The notes beneath the pieces are model-generated. The model searched no databases and was not told where the DNA came from. It saw nothing but the letters and a program-made list of their open reading frames with translations. From positions 79,440,987 through 79,504,986 of the forward strand of contig NC_134707.1 of the NCBI RefSeq assembly GCF_043290135.1: DNA of 64,000 bases. Direction: 5' to 3'. The translations under genes and the position numbers were made by a program. This document shows positions 9,589 through 18,743 of this stretch, in pieces (the first letter of the stretch is position 1; every line of letters starts with the position of its first letter). This stretch comes from Rhipicephalus microplus (lineage: Eukaryota > Arthropoda > Arachnida > Ixodida > Ixodidae).

Positions 9589-9680
9589 TCCCGAGTGGCG
9601 CAATTGGTTAGCGCACGGTACTTATACGACAGTTCTCGTGAGCTATGCCGGGGTTGTGAGTTCGAGCCTCACCTTGGGAA
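9589..9680 (+). tRNA. tRNA-Ile(TAT), class G (TCCCGAG/CTTGGGA acceptor)
   Basis: Both arms of the acceptor differ from the reference: C5 became G and G68 became T, so position 5-68 is a G-U wobble and the stem still closes over 7 bp. The rest matches the intact reference. Other class G genes start at 5839 (D-stem change to GCAC), 11933, 13343 (GCAC at the 5' D-stem), 21325 and 24611. Copies 26252, 37978 and 45718 carry only the 3' change (C5 opposite U68), and 2789 and 15693 carry the 5' change with a ruined 3' arm. Confidence 0.88.
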
Positions 9681-10994
9681 TGAAATTTTTATTAGTTTTC
9701 ATTATTAGTCATGAGGTTAATTGTATACTCAATGCTGGCGACTGCCTGGATCGAAAACGTTTCTTACTGGAGGTGTGTGTAGACAACAGTCCTAAAGGAA
9801 AGACTCCTACGTGCGACCATGTTCCCCAGTGGCGTAATTGGTTAGCGCACGGTACTTATACGACAGTTCTCGTGAGCTATGCGGGGGTTGAGAGTTCGAG
9901 CCTCACCTGGGGAATGAAATTTTTATTGGTTTCCCTATTTAGTCATGAGGTCAATTGTATACTCAATGCTGGCGACTGCCTGGCTCGAAAACATTTGTTT
10001 ACTGGAGGTGTATGTAGACAACAGTCCTAAAGGAAACACTCTTACGTGCAACCGCGTTCCCCAGTGGCGCAATTGGTTAGCGCACGGTAATTATACGACA
10101 GTTCTCGTGAGCTATGCCGGGGTTGTGAGTTCGAGCCTCACCTGGGGAATGAAATGTTCATTAGTTTTCATATTTAACCTTGAGGTTAATTGTATACTCA
10201 ATGCTGGCGACTGCCTGGCTCGGAAACATTTGTTTACTGGAGTTTTGCGCAGACAACAGTCCTAAAGGAAAGACTCCTACGTGCGACCATGTTCCCCAGT
10301 GGCGCAATTGGTTAGCGCACGGTACTTACACGACAGTTCTCGTGAGCTATGCCGGGGTTGTGAGTTTGAGCCTCACCTGGGGAGTGAAATTTTTATTAGT
10401 TTTCATAGTTAGCCTTGAGGTAATTGTATACTCAATGCTGGGGACTGCCTGGCCCGAAAACATTTGTTTACTGGAGTTGTGTGTAGACAACAGTCCTAAA
10501 GGAAACACTTTTACGTGCAACCGTGTTCCCCAGTGGCACAATTGGTTAGCGCTGTATTTATAGGACAGTTCTCGTGAGCTATGCTGGGGTTGTGAGTTCG
10601 AGCCTCACCTGCGGAATGAAATTTTCATTAGTTTTCATATTTAGTCACGAGGTTAATTGTATACTCAATGCTGGCGACTGCCTGGCTCGAAAACATTTGT
10701 TTACTGGAGTTGTGTGTAGACAACAGTCCTAAAGGAAACACTCTTACGTGCAACCATGTTCCCCAGTGGTGCAATTGGTTAGCGCACGGTACTTATACGA
10801 CAGTTCTCGTGAGCTATGCCGGGGTTTTGAGTTCGAGCCTCACCCGGGGAATTAAATTTTTATTAGTTTTCATATTTAGTCATGCGGTTAATTGTATACT
10901 CAATGCTGGTGACTGCCTGGCTCGAAAACATTTGTTTACTGGAGTTGTGTGTAGACAACAGTCTTAAAGGAAAGACTCCTACGTGCGACCGTGT

Positions 10995-11086
10995 TCCCCA
11001 GTGGCGCAATTGGTTAGCGCACGGTACTTATACGACAGTTCTCGTGAGCTATGCCGGGGTTGTGAGTTCGAGCCTCACCCGGGGAA
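10995..11086 (+). tRNA. tRNA-Ile(TAT), class C
   Basis: CCGGGGA acceptor arm with A6-C67 mismatch, matching the copy at 7950. Confidence 0.78.
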
Positions 11087-11229
11087 TTAAATTTTTATTA
11101 GTTTTCATAATTAGTCATGCGGTTAATTGTATACTCAATGCTGGTGACTGCCTGGCTCGAAAACATTTGTTTACTGGAGTTGTGTGTAGACAACAGTCTT
11201 AAAGGAAAGACTCCTACGTGCGACCGTGT

Positions 11230-11321
11230 TCCCCAGTGGCGCAATTGGTTAGCGCACGGTACTTATACGACAGTTCTCGTGAGCTATGCCGGGGTTGTGA
11301 GTCCGAGCCTCACCTGGGGAA
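11230..11321 (+). tRNA. tRNA-Ile(TAT), class C
   Basis: T-loop TCCGAGC as at 8185; the downstream run is AATTTTTC. Confidence 0.75.
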
Positions 11322-11932
11322 TGAATTTTTCATTAGTTTTCATATTTAGTCGTGAGGTTCATTGTGTACTGAATGCTGGCGACTGCCTGGCTCGAAAACG
11401 TTTGTTTACTGGAGTTTTGCGCAGACAACAATCCTAAAGGAAAGACTCCTACGTGTGACCGTGTTCCCCTGTGGCGCAATTGGTTAGCGCACGGTACCTT
11501 TACTAAAGTTCTCGTGAGCTATGCCGGAGTTGAGTTTGAGCCTCACCTGGGGAATGGAATTTTCATTAGTTTTCATATTTAACCTTGAGGTTAATTGTAT
11601 ACTCAATGCTGGCGACTGCCTGGCTCGGAAACATTTGTTTACTGGAGTTGTGTGGAGACAACAGTCATAAAAGAAACCCTCTTACGTGCAACCGTGTTCC
11701 CCAGTGGCGCAATTGGTTAGTGCACGGTACTTATACGACTGTTCTCGTGAGCTATGCGCGGGTTGAGAGTTCGAGCCTCACCTGGGGAATGAAATTTTTA
11801 TTAGTTTTTCTATTTAGTCTTGAGGTTCATTGTATACTCAATGCTGGCGACTGCCTGGCTCGAAAACATTTGTTTACTGGAGGTGTGTGAAGACAACAGT
11901 CCTAAAGGAAACACTCTTACGTGCAACCATGT

Positions 11933-12024
11933 TCCCGAGTGGCGCAATTGGTTAGCGCACGGTACTTATACGACAGTTCTCGTGAGCTATGCCGGGGTTG
12001 TGAGTTCGAGCCTCACCTTGGGAA
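11933..12024 (+). tRNA. tRNA-Ile(TAT), class G
   Basis: G5-U68 acceptor; all other positions as in the intact reference. Confidence 0.87.
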
Positions 12025-13107
12025 TGAAATTTTTATTAGTTTTCATTATTAGTCATGAGGTTAATTGTATACTCAATGCTGGCGACTGCCTGGATCGAAA
12101 ACATTTGCTTACATGAGGTGTGTGTAGACAACAGTCCTAAAGGAAAGACTCCTACGTGCGACCGTGTTCCCCAGTGGCGTAATTGGTTAGCGCACGGTAC
12201 TTATACGACAGTTCTCGTGAGCTATGCGGGGGTTGAGAGTTCGAGCGTCACCTGGGGAATGAAATTTTTATTGGTTTTCCTATTTAGTCATGAGGTCAAT
12301 TGTATACTCAATGCTGGCGACTGCCTGGCTCGAAAACATTTGTTTACTGGAGGTGTGTGTAGACAACAGTCCTAAAGGAAACACTCTTACGTGCAACCGC
12401 GTTCCCCAGTGGCGCAATTGGTTAGCGCACGGTAATTATACGACAGTTCTCGTGAGCTATGCCGGGGTTGTGAGTTCGAGCCTCACCTGGGGAATGAAAT
12501 GTTCATTAGTTTTCATATTTAGTCATGAGGTTAATTGTATACGCAATGCTGGCAACTGTCTGGCTCGAAAACATTTGTTTACTGGAGGTTTGTGTAGACA
12601 ACAGTCGTAAAGGAAACACTCTAACGTGAAACCGTGTTCCCCAGTGGCGCAATTGGGCAGCGCACGGTACTTATACAACAGTTCTCGTGAGCTATGCGGG
12701 GGTTGAGAGTTCGAGCCTCACCTGGGGAATGAAATTTTTATTGGTTTTCCTATTTACCCATGAGGTCAATTGTATACTCAATGCTGGCGACTGCCTGGCT
12801 CGAAAACATTTGTTTACTGGAGGTGTGTGTAGACAACAGTCCTAAAGGAAACACTCTTACGTGCAACCGCGTTCCCCAGTGGCGCAATTGGTTAGCGCAC
12901 GGTAATTATACGACAGTTCTCGTGAGCTATGCCGGGGTTGTGAGTTCGAGCCTCACCTGGGGAATGAAATGTTCATTAGTTTTCATATTTAGTCATGAGG
13001 TTAATTGTATACTCAATGCTGGCGACTGCCTGGCTCGAAAACATCTGTTTACTAGAGTTGTGTGGAGACAACAGTCCTAAAGGAAACACTCTTACGTGCG
13101 ACCGTGT

Positions 13108-13199
13108 TCCCCAGTGGCGCAATTGGTAAGCGCACGGTACTTATACGACAGTTCTCGTGAGCTATGCCGGGGTTGTGAGTTCGAGCCTCACCTGGGGAA
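13108..13199 (+). tRNA. tRNA-Ile(TAT), class C
   Basis: D-loop reads TTGGTAA; all stems pair. T5 terminator. Confidence 0.86.
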
Positions 13200-13342
13200 T
13201 GAAATTTTTATTAGTTTTCATTATTAGTCATGAGGTTAATTGTATACTCAATGCTGGCGACTGCCTGGCTCGAAAACATTTGCTTACTGGAGGTGTGTGT
13301 AGACAACAGTCCTAAAGGAAACACTTTTACGTGCAACCGTGT

Positions 13343-13434
13343 TCCCGAGTGGCACAATTGGTTAGCGCACGGTACTTATACGACAGTTCTCGTGAGCTAT
13401 GCCGGGGTTGTGAGTTCGAGCCTCACCTTGGGAA
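13343..13434 (+). tRNA. tRNA-Ile(TAT), class G
   Basis: G5-U68 acceptor; the 5' D-stem is GCAC, giving one mismatch and a changed A box. Confidence 0.75.
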
Positions 13435-14047
13435 TGAAATTTTTATTAGTTTTCATTATTAGTCATGAGGTTAATTGTATACTCAATGCTGGCGACTGCC
13501 TGGCTCGAAAACATTTGCTTACTGGAGGTGTGTGTAGACAACAGTCCTAAAGGAAAGACTCCTACGTGCGACCGTGTTCCCCAGTGGCGTAATTGGTTAG
13601 CGCACGGTACTTATACGACAGTTCTCGTGAGCTATGCGGGGGTTGAGAGTTCGAGCCTCACCTGGGGAATGAAATTTTTATTGGTTTTCCTATTTACCCA
13701 TGAGGTCAATTGTATACTCAATGCTGGCGACTGCCTGGCTCGAAAACATTTGTTTACTGGAGGTGTGTGTAGACAACAGTCCTAAAGGAAACACTCTTAC
13801 GTGCAACCGCGTTCCCCAGTGGCGCAATTGGTTAGCGCACGGTAATTATACGACAGTTCTCGTGAGCTATGCCGGGGTTGTGAGTTCGAGCCTCACCTGG
13901 GGAATGAAATGTTCATTAGTTTTCATATTTAGTCATGAGGTTAATTGTATACTCAATGCTGGCGACTGCCTGGCTCGAAAACATCTGTTTACTAGAGTTG
14001 TGTGGAGACAACAGTCCTAAAGGAAACACTCTTACGTGCGACCGTGT

Positions 14048-14139
14048 TCCCCAGTGGCGCAATTGGTAAGCGCACGGTACTTATACGACAGTTCTCGTGA
14101 GCTATGCCGGGGTTGTGAGTTCGAGCCTCACCTGGGGAA
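14048..14139 (+). tRNA. tRNA-Ile(TAT), class C
   Basis: Duplicate of the copy at 13108 (D-loop TTGGTAA) with trailer ATAAAATTTTT. Confidence 0.86.
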
Positions 14140-14752
14140 TAAAATTTTTATTAGTTTTCATATTTAGTCATGAGGTCAATTGTATACTCAATGCTGGCGA
14201 CTGCCTGGCTCGAAAACATTTGTTTACTGGAGTTGTGCGTAGACAACAGTCCTAAAGGAAAGACTCCTACGTGCGACCGTGTTCTCCAGTGGCGCAATTA
14301 GTTAGCACACGGTACTTATACGACAGTTCTCGTGAGCTATGCCGGGGTTGTGAGTTCGAGCCTCACCTATGGAATCAAATTTTTTCTTAGATTTCAAATT
14401 TAGTCATGAGGTTAATTGTATACTAAATGCTGACGACTGCCTGGCTCGAAAACATTTGTTTACTGGAGGTGTGTGTAGACAACAGTCCTAAAGGAAACAC
14501 TCTTACGTGCAACCATGTTCCCCAGTGGCGCAATTGGTTAGCGCACGGTACTTATACGACAGTTCTCGTGAGCTATGCCGGGGTTTTGAGTTCGAGCCTC
14601 ACCTGGGGAATGAAATTTTTATTAGTTTTCATATTTAGTCTTGCGGTAATTGTATACTCAATGCTGGTGACTGCCTGGCTCGAAAACATTTGTTTACTGG
14701 AGTTGTGTGTAGACAACAGTCTTAAAGGAAAGACTCCTACGTGCGACCGTGT

Positions 14753-14844
14753 TCCCCAGTGGCGCAATCGGTTAGCGCACGGTACCTTTACGAAAGTTCT
14801 CGTGAGCTATGCCGGGGTTGTGAGTTTGAGCCTCACCTGGGGAA
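14753..14844 (+). pseudogene. tRNA-like pseudogene, class K2 (CCTTTACGAAAG loop, full length)
   Basis: This has the class K loop without the 2-nt deletion. U33 is lost, the T-loop is TTTGAGC and this copy reads AATCGG in the D-loop. The class could be the ancestor of K. Others start at 27896, 39622, 47362 and 62355. Confidence 0.75.
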
Positions 14845-17334
14845 TGGAATTTTCATTAGTTTTCATATTTAGCCTTGAGGTTAATTGTATACTTAATGCT
14901 GGCGACTGCCTGGCTCGGAAACATTTGTTTACTGGAGTTGTGTGGAGACAACAGTCGTAAAGGACACCCTCTTACGTGCAACCGTGTTCCCCAGTGGCGC
15001 AATTGGTTAGCGCACGGTATTTATACGACAGTTCTCGTGAGCTATGCGCGGGTTGAGAGTTCGAGCCTCACCTGGGGAATGAAATTTTTATTAGTTTTCT
15101 TATTTAGTCATGAGGTTAATTGTATACTCAATGCTGGCGACTGCCTGGCTCGAAAACATTTGTTTACTGGAGGTGTGTGTAGACAAAAGTCCTAAAGGAA
15201 ACTCTCTTACGTGCAACCGTGTTCCCCAGTGGCGCAATTGGTTAGCGCAAGGTACTTATACGGCAGTTCTCGTGAGCTATGCTTGGGTTGTGAGTTGGAG
15301 CCTCACCTGGGGAATGAAATTTTTATTAGTTTTCATATTTAGTCATGAGGTTAATTGTATACTCAATGCTGGCGACTGCCTAGCTCGAAAACATTTCTTT
15401 ACTGGAGTTGTGTGTAGACAACAGTCCTAAAGAAAAGACTCCTACGTGCGACCGTGTTCCCCAGTGGCGCAATTGGTCAGCGCACGGTACTTATACGACA
15501 GTTCTCGTCAGCTATGCCGAGGTTGTGAGTTCGAGACTCACCTATGGAATCAAATTTTTATTAGATTTCATATTTAGTCATGAGGTTAATTGTATACTAA
15601 ATACTGGCGACTGCCTGGCTCGAAAACATTTGCTTACTGGAGGTGTGTGTAGACAACAGTCCTAAAGGAAACACTTTTACGTGCAACCGTGTTCCCGAGT
15701 GACGCAATTGGTTATCGCACGGTACTTATACGACAGTTCTCGTGAGCTATGCCGGGGTTGTGAGTTCGAGCCTCACCTGGAAAATGAAACGTTTATTAGT
15801 TTTCATTATTAGTCATGAGGTTAATTGTATACTCAATGCTGGCGACTGCCTGGCTCGAAAACATGTGTTTACTGGAGGTGTGTGTAGACAACAGTCCTAA
15901 AGGAAACACTCTTACGTGCAACCGTGTTCCCCAGTGGCGCAATTGGTTAGCGCACGGTACTTATACGACAGTTCTCGTGAGCTATGCTGGGGTTGCTAGT
16001 TCGAGCCTCACCTGGGGAATGAAATTTTTATTAGTTTTCATATTTATACATGAGGTTAATTGTATACTCAATGCTGGCGACTGCCTAGCTCGAAAACATT
16101 TGTTTACTGGAGTTGTGTGTGAACAACAGTCCTGAAGAAAGGACTCCTACGTGCAACCGTGTTCCCCAGTGGCGCAATTGGTTAGCGCACGGTACTTATA
16201 CGACAGTTCTCGTCAGCTATGCCGAGGTTGTGAGTTCGAGACTCACCTGTGGAATGAAATTTTTATTAGTTTTCATATTTAGTCATGAGGTTAAATGTAT
16301 ACTCAATGCTTGCGACTGCCTGGCGCGAAAACATTTGTTTACTGGAGTTTTGCGAAGACAACAGTCCTAAAGGAAAGACTCCTACGTGCGACCGTGTTCC
16401 CCAGTGGCGCAATTGGTTAAAGCACGGTACTTACACGACAGTTCTCGTGAGCTATGCCGGGGTTGTGAGTTTGAGCCTCACCTGGGGAGTGAAATATTTA
16501 TTAGTTTTCATAGTTAGCCATGAGGTAATTGTATACTCAATGCTGGGGACTGCCTGGCCCGAAAACATTTGTTTACTGGAGTTGTGTGTAGACAACAGTC
16601 CTAAAGGAAACACTTTTACGTGCAACCGTGTTCCCCAGTGGCACAATTGGTTAGCGCTGTATTTATAGGACAGTTCTCGTGAGCTATGCTGGGGTTGTGA
16701 GTTCGAGCCTCACCTGGGGAATGAAATTTTCATTAGTTTTCATATTTAGTCACGAGGTTAATTGTATATTCAATGCTGGCGACTGCCTGGCTCGAAAACA
16801 TTTGTTTACTGGAGTTGTGTGTAGACAACAGTCCTAAAGGAAAGACTCCTACGTGCGACCGTGTTCTCAAGTGGCGCCATTAGTTAGCACACGGTACTTA
16901 TGCGACAGTTCTCGTGAGCTATTCCGGGGTTGTGAGTTCGAGCCTCACCTATGGAATCAAATTTTTCTTAGATTTCATATTTAGTCATGAGGTTAATTGT
17001 ATACTAAATGCTGACGACTGCCTGGCTCGAAAACATTTGTTTACTGGAGGTGTGTGTAGACAACAGTCCTAAAGGAAACACTCTTACGTGCAACCATGTT
17101 CCCCAGTGGCGCAATTGGTTAGCGCACGGTACTTATACGACAGTTCTCGTGAGCTATGCCGGGGTTTTGAGTTCGAGCCTCACCCGGGGAATTAAATTTT
17201 TATTAGTTTTCATAATTAGTCATGCTGTTAATTGTATACTCAATGCTGGTGACTGCCTGGCTCGAAAACATTTGTTTACTGGAGTTGTGTGTAGACAACA
17301 GTCTTAAAGGAAAGACTCCTACGTGCGACCATGT

Positions 17335-17426
17335 TCCCCAGTGGCGCAATTGGTTAGCGCACGGTACTTATACGACAGTTCTCGTGAGCTATGCCGGGGT
17401 TGTGAGTTCGAGCCTCACCTGGGGAA
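17335..17426 (+). tRNA. tRNA-Ile(TAT), class C
   Basis: Gene body identical to the reference; the leader reads CCATGT and the T-run is T4. Confidence 0.9.
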
Positions 17427-18272
17427 TAAAATTTTCATTAGTTTTCATATTTAGTCGTGAGGTTCATTGTGTACTGAATGCTGGCGACTGCCTGGCTCGA
17501 AAACGTTTGTTTACTGGAGTTTTGCGCAGACAACAATCCTAAAGGAAAGACTCCTACGTGTGACCGTGTTCCCCTGTGGCGCAATTGGTTAGCGCACGGT
17601 GCCTTTACTAAAGTTCTCGTGAGCTATGCCGGAGTTGAGTTTGAGCCTCACCTGGGGAATGGAATTTTCATTAGTTTTCATATTTAACCTTGAGGTTAAT
17701 TGTATACTCAGTGCTGGCGACTGCCTGGCTCGGAAACATTTGTTTACTGGAGTTGTGTGGAGACAACAGTCATAAAAGAAACCCTCTTACGTGCAACCGT
17801 GTTCCCCAGTGGCGCAATTGGTTAGCGCACGGTACTTATACGACAGTTCTCGTGAGCTATGCGCGGGTTGAGTGTTCGAGCCTCACCTGGGGAATGAAAT
17901 TTTTATTAGTTTTTCTATTTAGTCTTGAGGTTAATTGTATACTCAATGCTGGCGACTGCCTGGCTCGAAAACATTTGTTTACTGGAGGTGTGTGTAGACA
18001 ACAGTCCTAAAGGAAACACTCTTACGTGCAACTGCGTTCCCCAGTGGCGCAATTGGTTAGTGCACGGTACTTATACGATAGTTCTCGTGAGCTATCCCGG
18101 GGTTGTGAGTTCGAGCCTCACCTGGGGAATGAAATTTTTATTAGTTTTCATATTTAGTCATGAGGTTAATTGTATACGCAATGCTGGCGACTGCCTGGCT
18201 CGAAAAGATTTGTTTACTGGAGGTTTGTGTAGACAACAGTCGTAAAGGAAACACTCTAACGTGAAACCGTGT

Positions 18273-18364
18273 TCCCCAGTGGCGAAATTGGGTAGCGCAC
18301 GGTACTTATACGACAGTTCTCGTGAGCTATGCCGGGGTTGTGAGTTCGAGCCTCACCTGGGGAA
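18273..18364 (+). tRNA. tRNA-Ile(TAT), class C
   Basis: D-arm GCGA with loop AATTGGGTA: one A-G mismatch. T6 terminator. Confidence 0.78.
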
Positions 18365-18515
18365 TGAAATTTTTTATTAGTGTTCATATTTAGTCATGAG
18401 GTTAATTGTATACTCAATTCTGGCAACTGCCTGGCTCGAAAACATTTGTTTACTGGAGGTGTGTGTAGACAACAGTCCTAAAGGAAACACTCTTACGTGA
18501 AACCGTGTTCCCCAG

Positions 18516-18527
18516 TGGCGCAATTGG
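18516..18527 (+). promoter_or_regulatory. Pol III A box (internal promoter)
   Basis: TGGCGCAATTGG fits the A-box consensus TRGYNNARNNG and overlaps positions 8-19 of the tRNA. It is unchanged in most copies. L, E2 and E3 copies read CAATTAG or CCATTAG here. K copies such as 4666 read TAGCGC, and some S copies read TGCCGC. Confidence 0.88.
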
Positions 18528-18546
18528 TTAGCGCACGGTACTTATA

Positions 18547-18564
18547 CGACAGTTCTCGTGAGCT
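18547..18564 (+). other. tRNA intron, 18 nt, after position 37
   Basis: The bases CGACAGTTCTCGTGAGCT separate A37 from A38. They can fold: AGTTC pairs with GAGCT (one T-G) around a TCGT loop, leaving CGAC unpaired next to the anticodon. A short hairpin like this is what the tRNA splicing endonuclease works on in eukaryotic precursors. Variants are common in the array: CAACAG, TGACAG, GTCAGCT, GTTAGCT, GACCT and GAGGT. Several of these break one hairpin pair. The exact splice sites are inferred from the standard intron position. Confidence 0.85.
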
Positions 18565-18578
18565 ATGCCGGGGTTGTG

Positions 18579-18589
18579 AGTTCGAGCCT
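18579..18589 (+). promoter_or_regulatory. Pol III B box (TFIIIC site)
   Basis: AGTTCGAGCCT matches the GWTCRANNC core of the B box and forms the T-arm. Class T, K, K2 and S2 copies change the core to GTTTGA. Copies at 8185 and 11230 read GTCCGA, 1146 reads GTTCCA and 4431 reads GTTCTA. TFIIIC affinity therefore probably varies along the array. Confidence 0.88.
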
Positions 18590-18600
18590 CACCTGGGGAA

Positions 18601-18743
18601 TGAAATTTTTATTAGTTTTCCTATTTAGTCATGAGGTCAATTGTATACTCAATGCTGGCGACTGCCTGGCTCGAAAACATTTGTTTACTGGAGGTGTGTG
18701 TAGACAACAGTCCTAAAGGAAACACTCTTGCTTGCAACCGCGT
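18601..18743. other. Reference spacer between tRNA copies (~143 bp)
   Basis: This stretch holds the terminator, an AT-rich part ending in GTATAC, then a GC-richer block (CTGGCGACTGCCTGGCTCG), then a segment with TGTGTAGACAACAGTCCTAA before the next tRNA leader. It shows no credible gene. It is about as similar between copies as the tRNA part is, including the stretch furthest from the gene. No TATA-like element sits about 30 bp upstream of the next tRNA; the GTATAC lies roughly 100 bp upstream, so it is unlikely to position Pol III. Confidence 0.8.
18606..18610 (+). terminator. Pol III T-run terminator
   Basis: Five Ts begin 6 nt after the discriminator base, as expected for a Pol III terminator. 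Across the array this site is T5 (AAATTTTTATT), T4 (AAATTTTCATT), T6-T8 (for example 53779 and 59161), or broken to TGTTC in N copies and some others. A second T4 in TAGTTTTCAT lies about 5-7 nt further on and could serve as a backup. Confidence 0.87.

Larger units (their letters stand above)
7013..10292 (+). repeat. Array block 3: higher-order round, R-V end missing
   Basis: Gene starts and class: 7013 D, 7248 T, 7482 S, 7715 F, 7950 C, 8185 C, 8418 K, 8651 R, 8886 P, 9121 C with a 3-nt D-loop deletion (ends 9209), 9354 C, 9589 G, 9823 H, 10058 N. L is replaced by an extra F/C-type copy, and R-V-D are missing before the next T. Confidence 0.9.
10293..15222 (+). repeat. Array block 4: round expanded by G-H-N amplification
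   Basis: Gene starts and class: 10293 T, 10527 S, 10760 F, 10995 C, 11230 C, 11465 K, 11698 R, 11933 G, 12168 H, 12403 N, 12638 H-like, 12873 N, 13108 C, 13343 G, 13578 H, 13813 N, 14048 C, 14283 L, 14519 F, 14753 K2, 14988 R. The N-C tail at 12873-13199 recurs 940 bp later at 13813-14139, a local 4-copy duplication. Confidence 0.9.
18509..18600 (+). tRNA. tRNA-Ile(TAT) with 18-nt intron, reference intact copy (class C)
   Basis: This copy shows the complete fold. Acceptor TCCCCAG pairs with CTGGGGA over 7 bp, discriminator A. U8 and G9 are present; the D-stem is GCGC/GCGC with loop AATTGGTTA. Anticodon stem CGGTA pairs with TGCCG (one T-G). Loop is CTTATA, intron, A, giving anticodon TAT with U33 and A37. 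Variable region GGGTT, T-stem GTGAG/CTCAC, T-loop TTCGAGC. The predicted product would decode AUA as isoleucine in the cytosol after end-processing, splicing and CCA addition. An intron after position 37 is the standard eukaryotic nuclear position. The U1-A72 pair is odd, because I recall G1-C72 in eukaryotic tRNA-Ile. Confidence 0.93.

Noticed and set aside
18645..18656. TATA box in the spacer (GTATAC region)
   Set aside because: It lies about 100 bp upstream of the next gene, too far for Pol III positioning, and the internal A and B boxes suffice.
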